Shown: piece after piece, positions 1-10,941 of the stretch
Layout of the letters: every line of letters begins with the position of its first letter
Numbering within the stretch: the stretch's first letter is position 1
NCBI GenBank assembly: GCA_030220185.1
Contig: JASPKZ010007534.1
Location: 185,001-249,000 of the forward strand
Length of the DNA stretch: 64,000 nucleotides
Origin: Diploptera punctata
Taxonomy: Eukaryota > Arthropoda > Insecta > Blattodea > Blaberidae
Reading direction: 5' to 3'
Position numbers and translations under genes: made by a program
Notes under the pieces: model-generated
What the model was told of the DNA's origin: nothing
The model's input: the letters and a program-made list of their open reading frames with translations, nothing else
Databases searched by the model: none

Positions 1-137
1 TCATCATCATCATCATCATCATTAGCATCATTATCATCATCATTATCATTATCATTATCATTATCATTATCATTATCATTATCATTATCATTATCATTAT
101 CATTATCATTATCATTATCATTATCATTATCATTATC

Positions 138-169
<32 letters not shown>

Positions 170-173
170 CATT

Positions 174-238
<65 letters not shown>

Positions 239-267
239 CATTATTATTATTATCATTATTATTATTA

Positions 268-328
<61 letters not shown>

Positions 329-360
329 CATTATTATTATCATTATTATTATTATTATTA
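1..360. repeat. Compound trinucleotide/hexanucleotide microsatellite
   Basis: The run starts as (TCA)n, becomes (TTATCA)n and grades into almost pure (TTA)n. No coding capacity is inferred. It runs off the left edge, so its full length is unknown. Confidence 0.97.
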
Positions 361-564
361 TATTTACAAACACATGCAGTTGGCCTACCTGGCGCCTGGA
401 TGACGGTCCTTTGTTGTGGTCATGTCCAACTTTGTGACGCTAGAACGACGTCTGAAGTCCTCCAGCCGCGTCGTCCCGTACGACATCGCTGTCAGGAGAG
501 CACACAGCCTGCAACACGCTTCACACTATCAGTGGCGGCTCCTAAACATAGTTTCAAATTAATT
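361..564. other. Unassigned sequence
   Basis: Mixed-composition sequence between the microsatellite and a LINE fragment. I see no ORF, tRNA-like box or repeat shared with the rest of the window. Confidence 0.5.
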
Positions 565-570
565 TAACAG

Positions 571-835
571 CATATACATGATTAGAACTGTTAAGTCTCG
601 TAGACAGCGATGGGCTTGGCATTTGGAATGAATGAGTGGCTTGGAAACTTGAACGAAAAATGGAGAGAAACCAGTAGAATGAGGTGGGAGAATAACATTA
701 ACCATGATTTGATAGAAGTAGATTATACAGGGGATGATATAAAAAACATTAGTTCTGTATAGGGATGTATGGAAAGCTTATGTCCGCGCGGTCATAAACC
801 TACGCATTCCATATTGGCAGTGAGTTAGTTATATG
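571..835 (+). mobile_element. LINE A (RTE-like) 3' end, decayed
   Basis: Lineage A C-terminal region. The order matches the intact copy at 10942-11412: RTVKS, WAGH-like, RMRWENN, DYTGDD and YVRA remnants, then CAGTGAGTTAGTT. Several frameshifts prevent any continuous ORF. The end lies in the GTTA-type tail used by this lineage. Confidence 0.85.
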
Positions 836-940
836 TTGGTAAAATCTGCGTCCTTTTTATGAACATTACAATAGATGATAGCGTATCTACAATCTATAAT
901 GGTGAAACAGACCTTTAGTATCTACTTGGTTAGGAGTTTT

Positions 941-1157
941 TAACTAACTAATTCACTGGAGCTATCCAACATGTAGGTTATCGCCGCGTGGCCATAAGCT
1001 CTCCATACATCCCTATCCTGAGCTAATGTTTTCCAATTATCCCCTGTATAATCTACTTCTCTCAAATCATAGTTAAAGTTATTCTCCCACCTCATTCTTG
1101 GTCTACCAACTAAGCGTTTTCCCTCTGGTTTTGCTACTACAAGTTTCCATACCCCTC
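941..1157 (-). mobile_element. LINE A 3' end, minus strand
   Basis: A short reading frame (940-1194) contains GKRLVGRPRMRWENN and LAQDRDVWRAY, the hallmark end of the lineage A reverse-transcriptase protein. The 3' tail is the AACTAACTAA at its low-coordinate end. The upstream side is cut by the hairpin-headed repeat HP that starts at about 1157. Confidence 0.88.
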
Positions 1158-1884
1158 TATTTAACTCATGCCCCAAATGGGAGTCAATGACCAATCACAT
1201 TTCAATGATTTTTTATTTACAGCCAATCACAGTCGTGATTCGCCTAAAATTTACCAACTAAAGTTTATCATAATAAAGAAAGCACCTGCTTTCTAACATT
1301 CTGAATAGGTCATAGCATTATTTTGCAGTGACTGACCCTCTAAGAAATACGGCTACCAGATTGTATATATAGTGCATGAATGTCAACACGTAGCGCATGC
1401 GGGAGTTAATATAAAAACATTTGTAGCAATTTATTATACCACCAAAAAAAGAAACCACTGTTTGCAATTTCTTAAATGTATTTTTTCCCAGGTAATAACA
1501 TTCCAAAAAAAATATAATTGTCATATTTACATCATACGACATCAGAAATGAATTAATATACAGGTTGATGTGTTTCATTTTTTCTCCACTAGAGAGCATT
1601 CTTACAATATTGCGTTCCTTTGGCAATAAATAGTATGATCCGGTTGCAGTGATAAACAAAAGAAGCAGTAGAAGCGTACCTATCGTTTCTCATTTGTTTT
1701 CAAACATCGCCGTTTACATTAAGTATATAAATATTTTAAAATAACTATATTTAAATAATGATTTGTGAGTAAACAGCTTAATTTTATTCGTTAAATAGTC
1801 CTAACAAATGCCACTCTTGATTTCCAAATTCTCTAGATAAATTCACTCCTCACGTATTTGGAAATCACTCGTGGCATTACTTAT
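1157..1884 (-). repeat. HP repeat (hairpin-headed interspersed repeat), near full length
   Basis: Non-coding repeat of about 0.7 kb also found at 7386-8107, 9522-10010, 13777-14484, 14485-15090, 31372-31600 and 37916-38186. One end carries ATTTAACTCATGCCCCAAAT. The other carries an inverted pair (GCCACGAGTGATTTCCAA against TTGGAAATCAAGAGTGGC) enclosing a second, smaller palindrome in some copies. It interrupts the LINE A copy to its left. The 113-codon frame inside it (1318-1659) is not conserved between copies and is not a gene. Confidence 0.85.
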
Positions 1885-2689
1885 GATAATTCTTCAGTCC
1901 TGCCATTTAGATAGCCTATCTAACATTAACGAATATAATTTGTTATTCTCTTTTCCTTTATAATCGCTATAATTCCACAAATATCTTATATTTTAACAAA
2001 CTGCATACATTTGAAAATCTTAAAAACTGAAAAAATTACACTCTACAAGGCGGGACTGGAATTTTGATTAGCACTTCCACCCGCTGTTTTCCCCTAACAT
2101 CTGCACTTATATGGCGTCTATTTGTATAAAACTGCGCTATGAAATGGCGAATGCGATGAAATGGGTCCTAATATTGAACATGGAGCTCAGCATTTACTTG
2201 GAGGAGCCACCTGGCAGAGTGTCTGGGACAACCCGGTGTGTGATGGGAGATGTCTGATGCTCTGCCATTAGCTAGGACGTGCGGAGGCACATCTCACCAG
2301 GATTACCAACACAGCCAGCTCATTAATGTGTGCTCTGACACGGGTTCAACCCCAGCTCACATATACAGGATGATTCTGTATTAAACAGCATCTGGGGCAT
2401 GCTCCACTCAACAATTTGGGGTAGGGTTGGAGAAGCCAGCTTACGGAGATATATAGTCTGTCCGTAGAATCTGTAGAGAAGCTGTTGGAAATAAATCATC
2501 TACTCAGAAGGCGGGAAAAAACTGCATGGCTAATGAGGCAGCGGAAGGAAGTGCAGGAGGGATAACATATCACGTGACATTACTCATTTCACTCTTGAGC
2601 TTCAAGCGAGAAAGATGTCTAATCGAAAAGTTGGCGAATTTCTCTCCACATTCCACGGACGTACTATAGGAGTAAACCAATAACCTCAA
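1885..2689. other. Unassigned sequence
   Basis: No recognisable gene. Around 2330-2360 the string ACGGGTTCAACCCCAG resembles a tRNA B box, so part may be SINE-derived, but no matching A box is clear. Confidence 0.4.
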
Positions 2690-2934
2690 CATCATCATCA
2701 TCATGAAGAAATTCGTTTTAGGCCATGTGGCCTGTACGGTAAACCTAGCGAAGATGGTCTTGATCTTTCCACCGATGTTTTGGTCTTCCTTGGTCTCTAT
2801 GTCCAGTTGGAGTATATTGGAATGCCAATTTTGGAAGTCTATTTCTTGCCATTCTTCTCAGATGATTTTTCCATTCTTGTTGGTATCTTTGTATATCTTC
2901 ATTTAAACTTGTTACTCCAAGTTTAACCAATAAC
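2690..2934 (-). mobile_element. LINE C-terminal fragment related to lineage D, GAT tail
   Basis: The minus strand reads EDIQRYQQEWKNHLRRM, then RLPKLAFQY and GRPKHRWKDQ, the same layout as lineages D and I (NWKAH..RMP, GRP). It ends at (CATCAT)n on the plus strand, a (GAT)n tail on the element strand. Confidence 0.75.
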
Positions 2935-2935
2935 C

Positions 2936-3172
2936 TACTCCCCTAAATCATGGTTAATGTTATTCTTCCACCTCATTCTTGGTCTACCAACTGGGCGTTT
3001 TCCCTCTAGTTTTCCTACATAAAGTTTCTATGCCTCTCTTTCATTCCTTATTAGTGCAACATGTCCTGCCCATCGCAGTCTACGAGACTTAACTGTTCTT
3101 ATTATATCTGGCTTCCTATAAAGACCATGTAGTCTTCTGTATTCACTTGTTTTTTCGTATCTCTTTAGTGCA
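2936..3172 (-). mobile_element. LINE A fragment, minus strand
   Basis: On the minus strand the sequence encodes LYRKPDIIRTVKSRRL, AGHVA and GRPRMRWKNN remnants with frameshifts. It lacks the extreme 3' end and joins directly to the preceding GAT-tailed LINE. Confidence 0.82.
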
Positions 3173-3177
3173 ACATT

Positions 3178-3525
3178 TTCATCATCATCATCATCATCAT
3201 CATGGTTCTACAGTCCGTTGCAGGCCTGCACCGCCTCTACAATGCACTTCCATTCGTCTCTATTCTCCGCCTTCCCTTCTCCATCCTCAGGTGCTGTCCA
3301 ACCATCCAATATTAGGACGTACAAGTCTTCGGTTTCCAATTATAGTTGTCAGTGTGACTCTACGACATATGTCTGATTCCTCTTCTCTGTAGAGATGTTC
3401 CAGCCATCTAATTCCTGTCACCTTTATTGTTTTAATAATATCTAAAGCATATTCATTCAGTGTTCTGTTCAAGAGCAGGTCTTTCACTGCAAACTCAGCA
3501 TTCTCCACTCTTTCCTTAACTCAGC
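3178..3525 (-). mobile_element. LINE lineage J C-terminal fragment, GAT tail
   Basis: The minus strand reads DIIKTIKVTGIRWLEHLYR, then GNRRLVRPNIGWLDS, a diverged form of the shared W-x-GH ... GRP ... W domain. The (ATC)n at 3178-3203 is its 3' tail. Confidence 0.75.
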
Positions 3526-3539
3526 TTTCTTTTTGTATC

Positions 3540-3805
3540 TGCATACAAACCATTTATTTTAATATTGTCTATCATCTGATGTCTTTTTCTGCCTCTAACT
3601 TTCTTTCAGTTGACCATTCCTTCCAGGGCATCCTTCAGCAGGCAGTTTCTTCTTAGCCAGTGGCCAATCCAATTTCTTTTCCTCTTCTTTATGAGTTCCA
3701 GCATTGTTCTTCCTTCACCCACTCTGTCTAGCACATCTTTATTTATTACTTTGTCTGTCCATTTTATACGTTCCATTCTTCTCTACATCCACACCTCAAA
3801 AGCTA
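3540..3805 (-). mobile_element. LINE lineage K fragment
   Basis: Minus-strand translation contains FEVWMWRRMERIKWTDKV, then VGEGRTML and KRKRNWIGHWLRRNCLLKD. This is a very common arthropod LINE C-terminal sequence, and no intact gene remains. The 5' side ends at a (TA)n run. Confidence 0.8.
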
Positions 3806-3808
3806 TAG

Positions 3809-3812
<4 letters not shown>

Positions 3813-3850
<38 letters not shown>
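3813..3850. repeat. (TA)n microsatellite
   Basis: About 19 TA dinucleotides directly between LINE K and the next interspersed repeat. Confidence 0.97.
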
Positions 3851-3851
<1 letters not shown>

Positions 3852-4254
3852 ATCAATTTCCGTGCATTAATCTCGCAAAAAGTTGAAAAAGACCGGACCG
3901 ATTTTGATTAATTTTTTTGTGTGTGTCTGATTGGGTACCTCGATGGTTTGGATTCACAATTGGACCCTTTATAACCATTAGGCGTACAACTTCACTTGAA
4001 GTGAAAATTTAAAAATCGCTCTAGCGGTCACATTTTTCGATGTTTTACAACGAAACTCAGTATATCCTGTTAAAATGAACAGAGGTAGGTATTATCTAAA
4101 AATCAGCGAAATACGACAATTAGAAATGGATGTTTACTTGAAATCCGAAATCAAAACTGCCTATACGACTGGACCGATTTTGATGAATTTTTTTTGCGTG
4201 TTTGAGTGGGTCCCTGGACCCTCGAAAACCACGGTCTTTAAAGGAAACCAAATA
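3851..4254 (+). repeat. Interspersed repeat, LINE 3'-UTR-like
   Basis: Shares the block TCTAGCGGTC, then TTTTTCGATGTT and ACAACGAAACT with 20990-21225. It contains two diverged copies of GACCGATTTTGATnAATTTTTTT (around 3896 and 4171). No ORF of substance. Probably the untranslated tail of a LINE whose coding part is absent here. Confidence 0.6.
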
Positions 4255-4705
4255 TAATAAGAACAGTTAAGTCTTGTAACTGCGGTAGCCAGGGCATGTA
4301 GCATTAATGGTAAAACAAAAAGGGGCATGGGAATTTATTATATGAAAACCAGGAGAAAGCGCCCAGTAAAATGAGGTGGGAGAATAACAATAACCATGAT
4401 GTAAAATTGTAAGCTTTCGCGGCAAGTGTCTTGATTTCTGTTGGGTTTGTCTGCAGCCGACAGTTGAAGAGTTAGGAGTTTATACAGCACGCAGAATCTC
4501 CTGAGGATGTCTACCGCACAAGTAGACGAAACGTCGAGGTTTAAGAAAACCAGACCACGGTCATTTAGCCCGAAAGGCAATCCCAACAGAAATCAATAAC
4601 CATGATAAACTATAAACGGGACGATTGGAAAATATTAGTTCAGGATAGGGATGTATGGAGAGTGTATGTACGCGTGGCCATGGACTTCGGGGTTTCATAG
4701 TGTCA
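4255..4705 (+). mobile_element. LINE A 3' end, interrupted by a 193-bp insertion
   Basis: Lineage A sequence runs from 4255 to 4406 and resumes at 4607-4705. Removing 4401-4593 and one copy of the 13-bp duplication restores alignment across NHDL(R). The element is decayed and has no tail repeat left. Confidence 0.85.
4401..4593 (+). mobile_element. Short insertion with 13-bp target duplication and hammerhead-like core
   Basis: Flanked by CAATAACCATGAT at 4388-4400 and 4594-4606. Inside, CTGAGGA (4501-4507) is followed by a perfect 6-bp hairpin (GTCTAC 4509-4514, GTAGAC 4522-4527) and then GAAAC (4528-4532). That is the order of a hammerhead core and stem II. GATTTCTGTTGGG near the start is inverted near the end. 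I infer a remnant related to Penelope-like elements; stems I and III are not evident. Confidence 0.6.
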
Positions 4706-4977
4706 ATTAGTTAGTAGGATGATGAATATTATTTTGTAAATAATTTTAAAAAAATCTTTACATGAGAACAACCTCAACAGGAATTGGCTGTGTTGAGAAC
4801 ATCAATTTAGTAACAATAAACAAAAAGAGAAGTGAATGGCGTGTTATGTTGTACATTGTTGATTGTTTTGTTTTCTATCACTTGTTTGTCTACGTCATAC
4901 ATGTGTTCAAGCTTTTTTTTATCAGCAGCAATTTCCTGTTTAACACGCGACAACGATAATAATAATAATAATAATTT
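4706..4977. other. Unassigned sequence with short (AAT)n
   Basis: AT-rich sequence with no recognisable gene, ending in a short (AAT)n at 4956-4974. Confidence 0.4.
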
Positions 4978-5238
4978 AAAAGTAAAGTGATCCCACAACA
5001 GGCCCGGAGACTCTTGGGGTAGTAGGAGGTTAAGGCTCCCACTTTTTCTAGACAATCGGCACTTTATGTCAGCCGGGTTGTCAGCCCTGCGTGACGGCCG
5101 CCTTTACCCCAGAACAAGCGTCTGGTACTCATTTCCGTTAGAGGCTGAGTCGACCCCAGGGCCATAGTGCCGCCAGAGGGTTTGGGTCAGTTTAAAAATC
5201 CTGACCCCTACGGGACTTGAACCCTCGACCCTCCGGCT
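4978..5238 (-). mobile_element. SINE S2, 5'-truncated, minus strand
   Basis: On the minus strand it begins close to the B box (GGGTTCAAGTCCCG) and runs through the conserved body ATGAGTACCAGACGC, GGTAAAGGCGGCCGTCACGC and GACATAAAGTGCC. It ends at GGGATCACTTTACTTT. The full-length copy is at 31601-31872. The A-box half is missing here. Confidence 0.85.
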
Positions 5239-5514
5239 TGTAATAATAATAATAATAAATAATAATAATAAATAATAATAATAAATAATAATAATAAATA
5301 ATAATAATAATAAATAATAATAATAACAATAATAATAACAACAATAATAATAATAACAATAACAACAATAATAATAATAACAATAACAATAATAATAAAT
5401 AATAATAATGATAATAATAATAATAATAAATAATAATAACAATAAAAATGATAATAATAATAACAAATAATAATAATAACAAATAATAATAAAAATAATA
5501 ATAATATAAAAAAA
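5239..5514. repeat. (AAT)n/(AAC)n microsatellite
   Basis: Long AAT/AAC/GAT triplet tract. Poly-Leu, poly-Tyr and poly-Ile frames through it are low-complexity artefacts. Confidence 0.96.
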
Positions 5515-5999
5515 GAACTAAGGTCAATTTTTTTAAAAACAATAGTTAGAAGTATTATGACTTATGGTTCAGAGGTTGGGACTGTACATTATCAGATGAA
5601 AAGAAAATTAATGGTAGCAGAAACGGACTATTGGAGAAGATCTGCTGGGATATCAAGGAGAGAGAAAATTAGAAATGAAGTTATAAAAGAAAACATGAAT
5701 GTACAAAACTCAATTTTAGAATTTATTTCAAGTAAAGCAACTGAAATGCTACCGACATATTAGGCGAATGGAGGACCGAGATTACCGAAGAAAACAATGG
5801 AATGGACACCATCAGCAACGAGAAGGAAAGGACGACCAAATCTCACGTGGATCCAGGGGATTAGAGAAACTTTGAAGGACTGGCAAATAGAGGAAGAAAT
5901 GTGTTATAATAGAGATGAATGGAGGAAAATTATAAAACGAAATTGAAGACAAATCATTGGTGCCGGAAAAATGTATCAACATTGTTAAAACCGGAAATA
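5515..5999 (+). mobile_element. LINE lineage H C-terminal fragment
   Basis: Reads TIVRSIMTYGSEV, then RRSAGISRREKIRNEVIKE. After a frameshift near 5756 come RRMED, KGRPNLTWIQGIRETL and YNRDEWRKIIK before a stop. This is the end of the thumb plus the C-terminal GRP domain. It sits between two AAT tracts. Confidence 0.82.
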
Positions 6000-6030
6000 T
6001 ATAATAATAATAATAACAATAATAATAATA

Positions 6031-6395
6031 AGGAAGAATATCAAAATTAGATAAAATAAGAAATAATACAATAAGAGAAATAATGAATGTAGAAAAGGAT
6101 ATTGCACAAGAGATTGAAGAAATCCAACTAAGATGGTCTGGACATATAATGAGAAGAAGGGACACAGAAACAAACAAAGAAGTATTGAAATGGATACCTC
6201 CTGGAAAAGGGGAACGTGGTAGACCAAAGCCAACGTGGATAAAAGGAATTCAAGACAACATGAAGAAGAGACATATGACAGAAGCAGACACGCAAGACCG
6301 GGAAGTGTGGAAGAAAAAATTGTATATTTTGGTTGAGGATGCGTGTGTAAATAACAGAAACAATCCTGAAATAAATAAAAAAATAAAATAATATT
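6031..6395 (+). mobile_element. LINE lineage E C-terminal fragment
   Basis: An open frame (6083-6391) contains QLRWSGHIMRRR, ERGRPKPTWIKGIQ and DREVWKKKL. It is the same domain as lineage H but well diverged. It follows (AAT)n at 6001-6030 and ends in A/T-rich sequence. Confidence 0.82.
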
Positions 6396-6404
6396 TATTA
6401 AGAA

Positions 6405-6650
6405 TATTCCACACTACAGCGTTTCTCCTTCAACGCCAAAGGTTCCTGTCTAGAGCATCTTCTTCCCTCAAATCTCTAGCTTCCATACTTCTCCTCACTC
6501 CATCCATCCAACGTTTTCTAGGTCTGCCTCTTCCACTTTTTCCATTAGCTTTCCAATGAAGGATCTTCTTTGGTATTCTCTCTTCTTCCATTCTTATGAG
6601 GTGTCCATACCATTTCAAACGTTTTTTTTATTTTTTCTAATGTCTTTTTT
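6405..6650 (-). mobile_element. LINE lineage G C-terminal fragment, minus strand
   Basis: The minus strand reads MKWYGHLIRMEEERIPKK, then GRGRPRKRWMDGVRRSM and EDALDRNLWR. The domain order is intact and the 5' part is absent. Confidence 0.83.
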
Positions 6651-6721
6651 ATTCAACTTACATAATTTCCCTTAATGTGCTGTTTCTGACTTTATCCCTT
6701 CTTTAAATTCTTGTCGATATA

Positions 6722-7092
6722 ATAATAATAATTATTTATTTATTTATATACAGAATTTTAATGTTTACACATCTTTCTGTGTCTAAAGTTTCATTTTTCT
6801 TCTCCACTCGTCTCTCACCCTCCACTCCATGTCCTCCAGTCCTCTTGTTCTCATTCCAGTTCTTATTTCCTGCATCCACGAGTTTCGAGGTCTTCCTCTC
6901 TCCTTCTTCCAGGTGGACACCATTCCAATGTTTTCCTGGGTAATCTTTCTTCTTGCATTCGTCGTACGTGTCCATACCAATTTAATTGCTTATACCGTAT
7001 ATAATCTACTATTGAATAACCAATATTCATTTTTTCTCTTATGACAGTATTTCTTATTTTGTCTAATTTTGAACATCTTGCTGCTCTCCTGA
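6722..7092 (-). mobile_element. LINE lineage C 3' end, minus strand
   Basis: Contains RRAARCSKLDKIRNTVIREK, QLNWYGHVRRMQEERLPRK, a GRP region, the LEDMEW(R) and DEWRRKMKL end, then a 3' UTR and an ATT-rich tail at 6722-6745. Single-base changes shift the frame near 6870. Copies at 36046-36300, 43825-44165 and 56850-57203 end in the same way. Confidence 0.88.
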
Positions 7093-7141
<49 letters not shown>

Positions 7142-7262
7142 CAATAATAATGATAATCATCATCATCATCATAGTACAATCACGAATTTAGGCCATTTGT
7201 TGACCTGTTTCGGCCTCAAGAGAAACATAATGATAATAATAATAATAATATTGATAATAATT

Positions 7263-7293
<31 letters not shown>

Positions 7294-7385
7294 CAATAAC
7301 AATAATAATAATGATAATAATGATAATAATAATGATAATGATAATAATAATAATAATGATAATGATAATAATGATAATAATAATG
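7085..7385. repeat. (AAT)n/(GAT)n microsatellite with a short unique core
   Basis: AAT and GAT triplets interrupted at about 7173-7226 by unique sequence containing TTTAGGCCATTTGTTGACC. No gene. Confidence 0.9.
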
Positions 7386-8107
7386 ACTATTTAACTCATG
7401 CCCCAAATGGGAGTCAATGACCAATCACGTTTCAATGATTTCTGTTTTACAACCAATCAGAGTCGTGTTTCACGAAATATTTATCAGTGTTATATTTACC
7501 ATATTAAACAAAGCTCGTCCTTTTTAAATATTCTGAACAGGTCTGACCGTTATTTTGCAGTGACTGAGCCTATAACAAATACGGCTACCAGATTGTATAT
7601 ATAGTGCATACATGTCAACATTTGTAGCAATTGATTATACAACACAAAAAAAGAAACCACTGTTTGCACTTTCTTAAATGTATTTTTTCCCAGGTAATAA
7701 TCCAGAAAAATATAATTGTTTATATTTACATCATACATCAGAAATGAATTATTATACAGTTTGATGTGTTTCATTTTTTCTTCCCACTAGAGAGCATTCT
7801 TACAATATTTCGTTCCTTGGGCAATAAATAGTATGATCTGGTTGCAGTGATAAACAAAAGAAGCAGATGAACATACCAATCGTTTCTCATTTGTTTTCAA
7901 ACATCGCCGTTTACATTAAATATATAAATATTTTAAAATAACTATAGTTAGATAATGGTTTGTGAGTAAACAACTTAATTTTATTTGTTAAATAGTCCTA
8001 ACAAATGCCACTCTTGATTTCCAAATTCTCTAGATAAATTCAACTCCTCACTTCGTGAGTCGTGAATTTATCGATAATTTTGAAATCACTCGTGGCATTA
8101 CTTACGA
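7386..8107 (-). repeat. HP repeat, near full length
   Basis: Begins TATTTAACTCATGCCCCAAA and ends with the double-hairpin segment (palindrome TCACTTCGTGAGTCGTGAATTT inside the outer inverted pair). About 50 bp shorter in the middle than the 1157-1884 copy. Bounded by AAT tracts on both sides. Confidence 0.86.
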
Positions 8108-8115
8108 TAATAATG

Positions 8116-8167
<52 letters not shown>

Positions 8168-8485
8168 TTAATAATATATGATAATGATGATAATGATAAT
8201 AATATAATAGTAATAATATGTATAATAATGATAATAATAATAAGTCATGATAATGATAATGATACTAATAAATTTAATAATAATAATAACACAATGATAA
8301 TAATTATAATATGATAATAATAATGATAATGATAATAATAATATAACAATAATAATAATGATAATAATGATAATAATATAATAATAATGATAATAATATC
8401 ACTAATTATCATGATCATGATAATAATAATACTACTATCATGATAATAATAATCAATAATACATCATGATACTCCTACTCATGAC
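8108..8485. repeat. Degenerate (AAT)n/(GAT)n tract
   Basis: Nearly pure AAT at 8108-8165, then increasingly irregular AAT/GAT/ATA blocks. Confidence 0.93.
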
Positions 8486-8838
8486 CCCCCTCCTCCTCCT
8501 CCTCCTCCTCCTCCTCCCTCCTTCTCCTCCTGCTCCTCCTTCTCCTCCCTTCCTCCCCTACTCCTCCTCCTCCTCCTCCTCCTCCGCCCTCTCCTCCTAA
8601 CCCCCCTCGCTCCTCCTTCTACTCCTCCTCCTCCTCCCCCTCCTCCTCCTCCTACTCCTCCTCCTCCTCCTCCTCCTCCTCCTCCCCCTCTGCCTCCTTC
8701 TCCTCCTCTCCTCCCTCATCCTCATCCTCTCCTGCTCATCCCACCTCCTCCTCCTCCTCCCTCCTCCTCCTCCTCCTTCTACCTCCTCCTCCTCCTACCT
8801 CCTCCTCCTCCTCCTCCTCCTCCTCCTCCTACCTCCTG
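8486..8838. repeat. (TCC)n polypyrimidine tract
   Basis: About 350 bases almost entirely C and T, mostly TCC/CTC triplets with sparse A and G. The strand asymmetry is extreme, which could allow triplex (H-DNA) formation. No gene. Confidence 0.95.
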
Positions 8839-9521
8839 TAAACCTCCCTGGTCTTCTATGCCGAACTCAGCGGCTCTCAACCACGAAATACTATTAACAA
8901 GAAACCCAAGAACTATCAACTTTGTTACAAACATTTTATTTATGCGTACTTCAATAGTCAGTCAGCAAACAACAACACACTGTGCCCTGCTGTTCAGTTT
9001 TGAGTAACAGGTGCGGTGCACTTGATTGCGAAGGTCTCAACTCGTTAGTTAAGAAAACAAATTAAAATATATAAATAAATACACAATAACAGTGTTCTCT
9101 AGACCATTAACATGTTTTTTTAACAAAAATACTTTCCGTCCATCGTTGTTTCACAGTGGCTTCTTTGTAAATACGTACATAGTGGTCTGCCCAACAGCAG
9201 GGCTTTCACTGCAAACTCAGCATTCTCCATTCTTTGCACAAGTGGTTACTAATTCGCCTCCCACCTCCGAGTCCCCAGTGCGCATCTCGATCACTCCATG
9301 TGGACAAATTGAATTTATAGCAGGTTTTGCACGAGTTCTCCCGTTTCTCCTGCCAAAATGATCATTCTACCACTTATCCGTACTCGTGCCATCCATTTGA
9401 TTTCATCTTCCCCTCAGACGGTGCGACACGTCTTGTAAGTCATTAGGATTTTGTTACATTTGCATTTTTTTTCCTATGAGAACTATACAATTATCAGTTA
9501 GTTACAAATGTGTTTTGGTGG
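8839..9521. other. Unassigned sequence
   Basis: No repeat family or domain recognised. An 89-codon frame (9092-9361) has no recognisable feature and I do not call it a gene. Confidence 0.4.
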
Positions 9522-10010
9522 ACTATTTAACTCATGCCCCAAATGGGAGTCAATGACCAATCACGTTACAATGATTTTTTATTTACAACCAATCACACTC
9601 GTGTTTCACCTAAAATTTACCAACTAAAGTTTATCATAATAAAGAAAGCACCACCTTTTTAACATTCTGAATAGGTCATAGCATTATTTTGCAGTGACTG
9701 ACTCTGTAAGAAATACGCACAAGATTGTATATATAGTGCATGAATGTCAACGCATAGCGCTTGCAGCAGTTAATATAAAAACATTTGTAGCAATTGATTA
9801 TACCACCAAAAAAAATAAACCACTGTTCGCACTTTCTTAAATGAATTTTTTCCCAGAAAAATATAATTGTCATATTTAGATCATAGGACATCAGAAATGA
9901 ATTAATATACAGTTTGGTGTGTTTCATTTTTTCTCCACTAGAGTGCATTCTTACAATATTGCGTTCCTTTGGCAATAAATTATATGATCTGGTTGCAGTG
10001 ATAAACAAAA
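9522..10010 (-). repeat. HP repeat, truncated
   Basis: Carries the ACTATTTAACTCATGCCCC end and the middle section, and stops near 10010 before the hairpin end. Confidence 0.85.
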
Positions 10011-10189
10011 TAAACAATTTTTTGTCTCAGAAAGAAAAATATGTGATTCTCATAGTATTTTTCTCCTGAATTCAAATATAATATCGGTTTTTCTCCATCA
10101 CGCAAGGTTCCCGAGAGACAGGAATGTATAATTTCAAACACTTTAATATTTTCTACATTCGTAACTACACAATATTCGAACATTCGGAC

Positions 10190-10355
10190 TCACCTAGAAA
10201 GTAAGAAATGACGGTTTTCTGCTATATTTCGCATGTGGAGCATCCCTCTTAATGGTCCAACAATAATCGGCCAGCATATTAGGATTCCATTTGCCTTGAT
10301 ATCTCTTTTCCATAGCTGAAAACTCCTGAGTTAGCTCATTTGGTTTTATTTTACA
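10190..10355 (-). pseudogene. Fragment of a multicopy arthropod ORF (YQGKWNPNMLADYCW family)
   Basis: Minus-strand translation gives ELTQEFSAMEKRYQGKW, NPNMLADYCWTIKRDAP and a short basic end before TAG at about 10192. I recognise this as the C-terminus of a protein found in many copies in arthropod genomes, typically preceded by GERFHQDI. Here that segment is degraded to QEF. Its function is unknown to me; the copy number suggests a mobile origin. Only about 45 codons remain. Confidence 0.7.
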
Positions 10356-10539
10356 ATGGACGAATGAACGAAAAAGTTTATTAAAAATAATTATTTAAAT
10401 CCATTAATTAAAATTGAAATAAAAAACTGTGGGCGATGGAGAAATTCCGAATACATATTTGAAAACACGATAAAAAACTGCATTAAGTACAACTATTGGT
10501 ACTCATGAGACAAAAATCATGTTGACCAGTGTTATCTTT

Positions 10540-10940
10540 ACCAGCACCTGCTTTTATGATAAAGAAAGCTCCTCTTTTTTAATATTCTGAACAGGTCAGA
10601 GCATTATTCAGCAGTGACCGACTCTCCAACAAATACGTTGAATATAGCAAATAGTGGACAGATTCCTTCCAACTACACATTTGATAATTGCGTGTTCAAT
10701 AATTGTGTTTTTAAATAATGATTTTACTGACATGTTTCCTATAAAAAATAAATTAATAACCTATTATGTTGGTTATAATATACAGTTTGATTTGTTTCAT
10801 TTTTTCTTCACTACGGTAGCCTACATTCTTACAATATTGCGACCTTATTTGACAATAAATAATATGGCGAAGTCGCAGTGAATAAACAAATGAAACAATC
10901 ACACATTTCTGATTTGTTTTCGAACACTGCCGTTCACATT
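10540..10940 (-). repeat. Diverged HP repeat fragment
   Basis: Matches the middle of HP (TTCTGAACAGGTCAGAGCAT, TTTCATTTTTTCTTCACTA, TTACAATATTGCG) but is clearly more diverged than the other copies and lacks both ends. Confidence 0.7.
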
Positions 10941-10941
10941 A

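Noticed and set aside
1318..1659. 113-codon ORF in the HP repeat (related frame at 9676-10017)
   Set aside because: Frames differ between HP copies, carry no domain, and break in others.
5104..5542. Poly-Leu, poly-Tyr and poly-Ile ORFs in AAT/TTA tracts here and at about 7041, 34274, 36280, 41525, 42004 and 43484
   Set aside because: Triplet microsatellites read in frame, fused to neighbouring LINE or SINE sequence.
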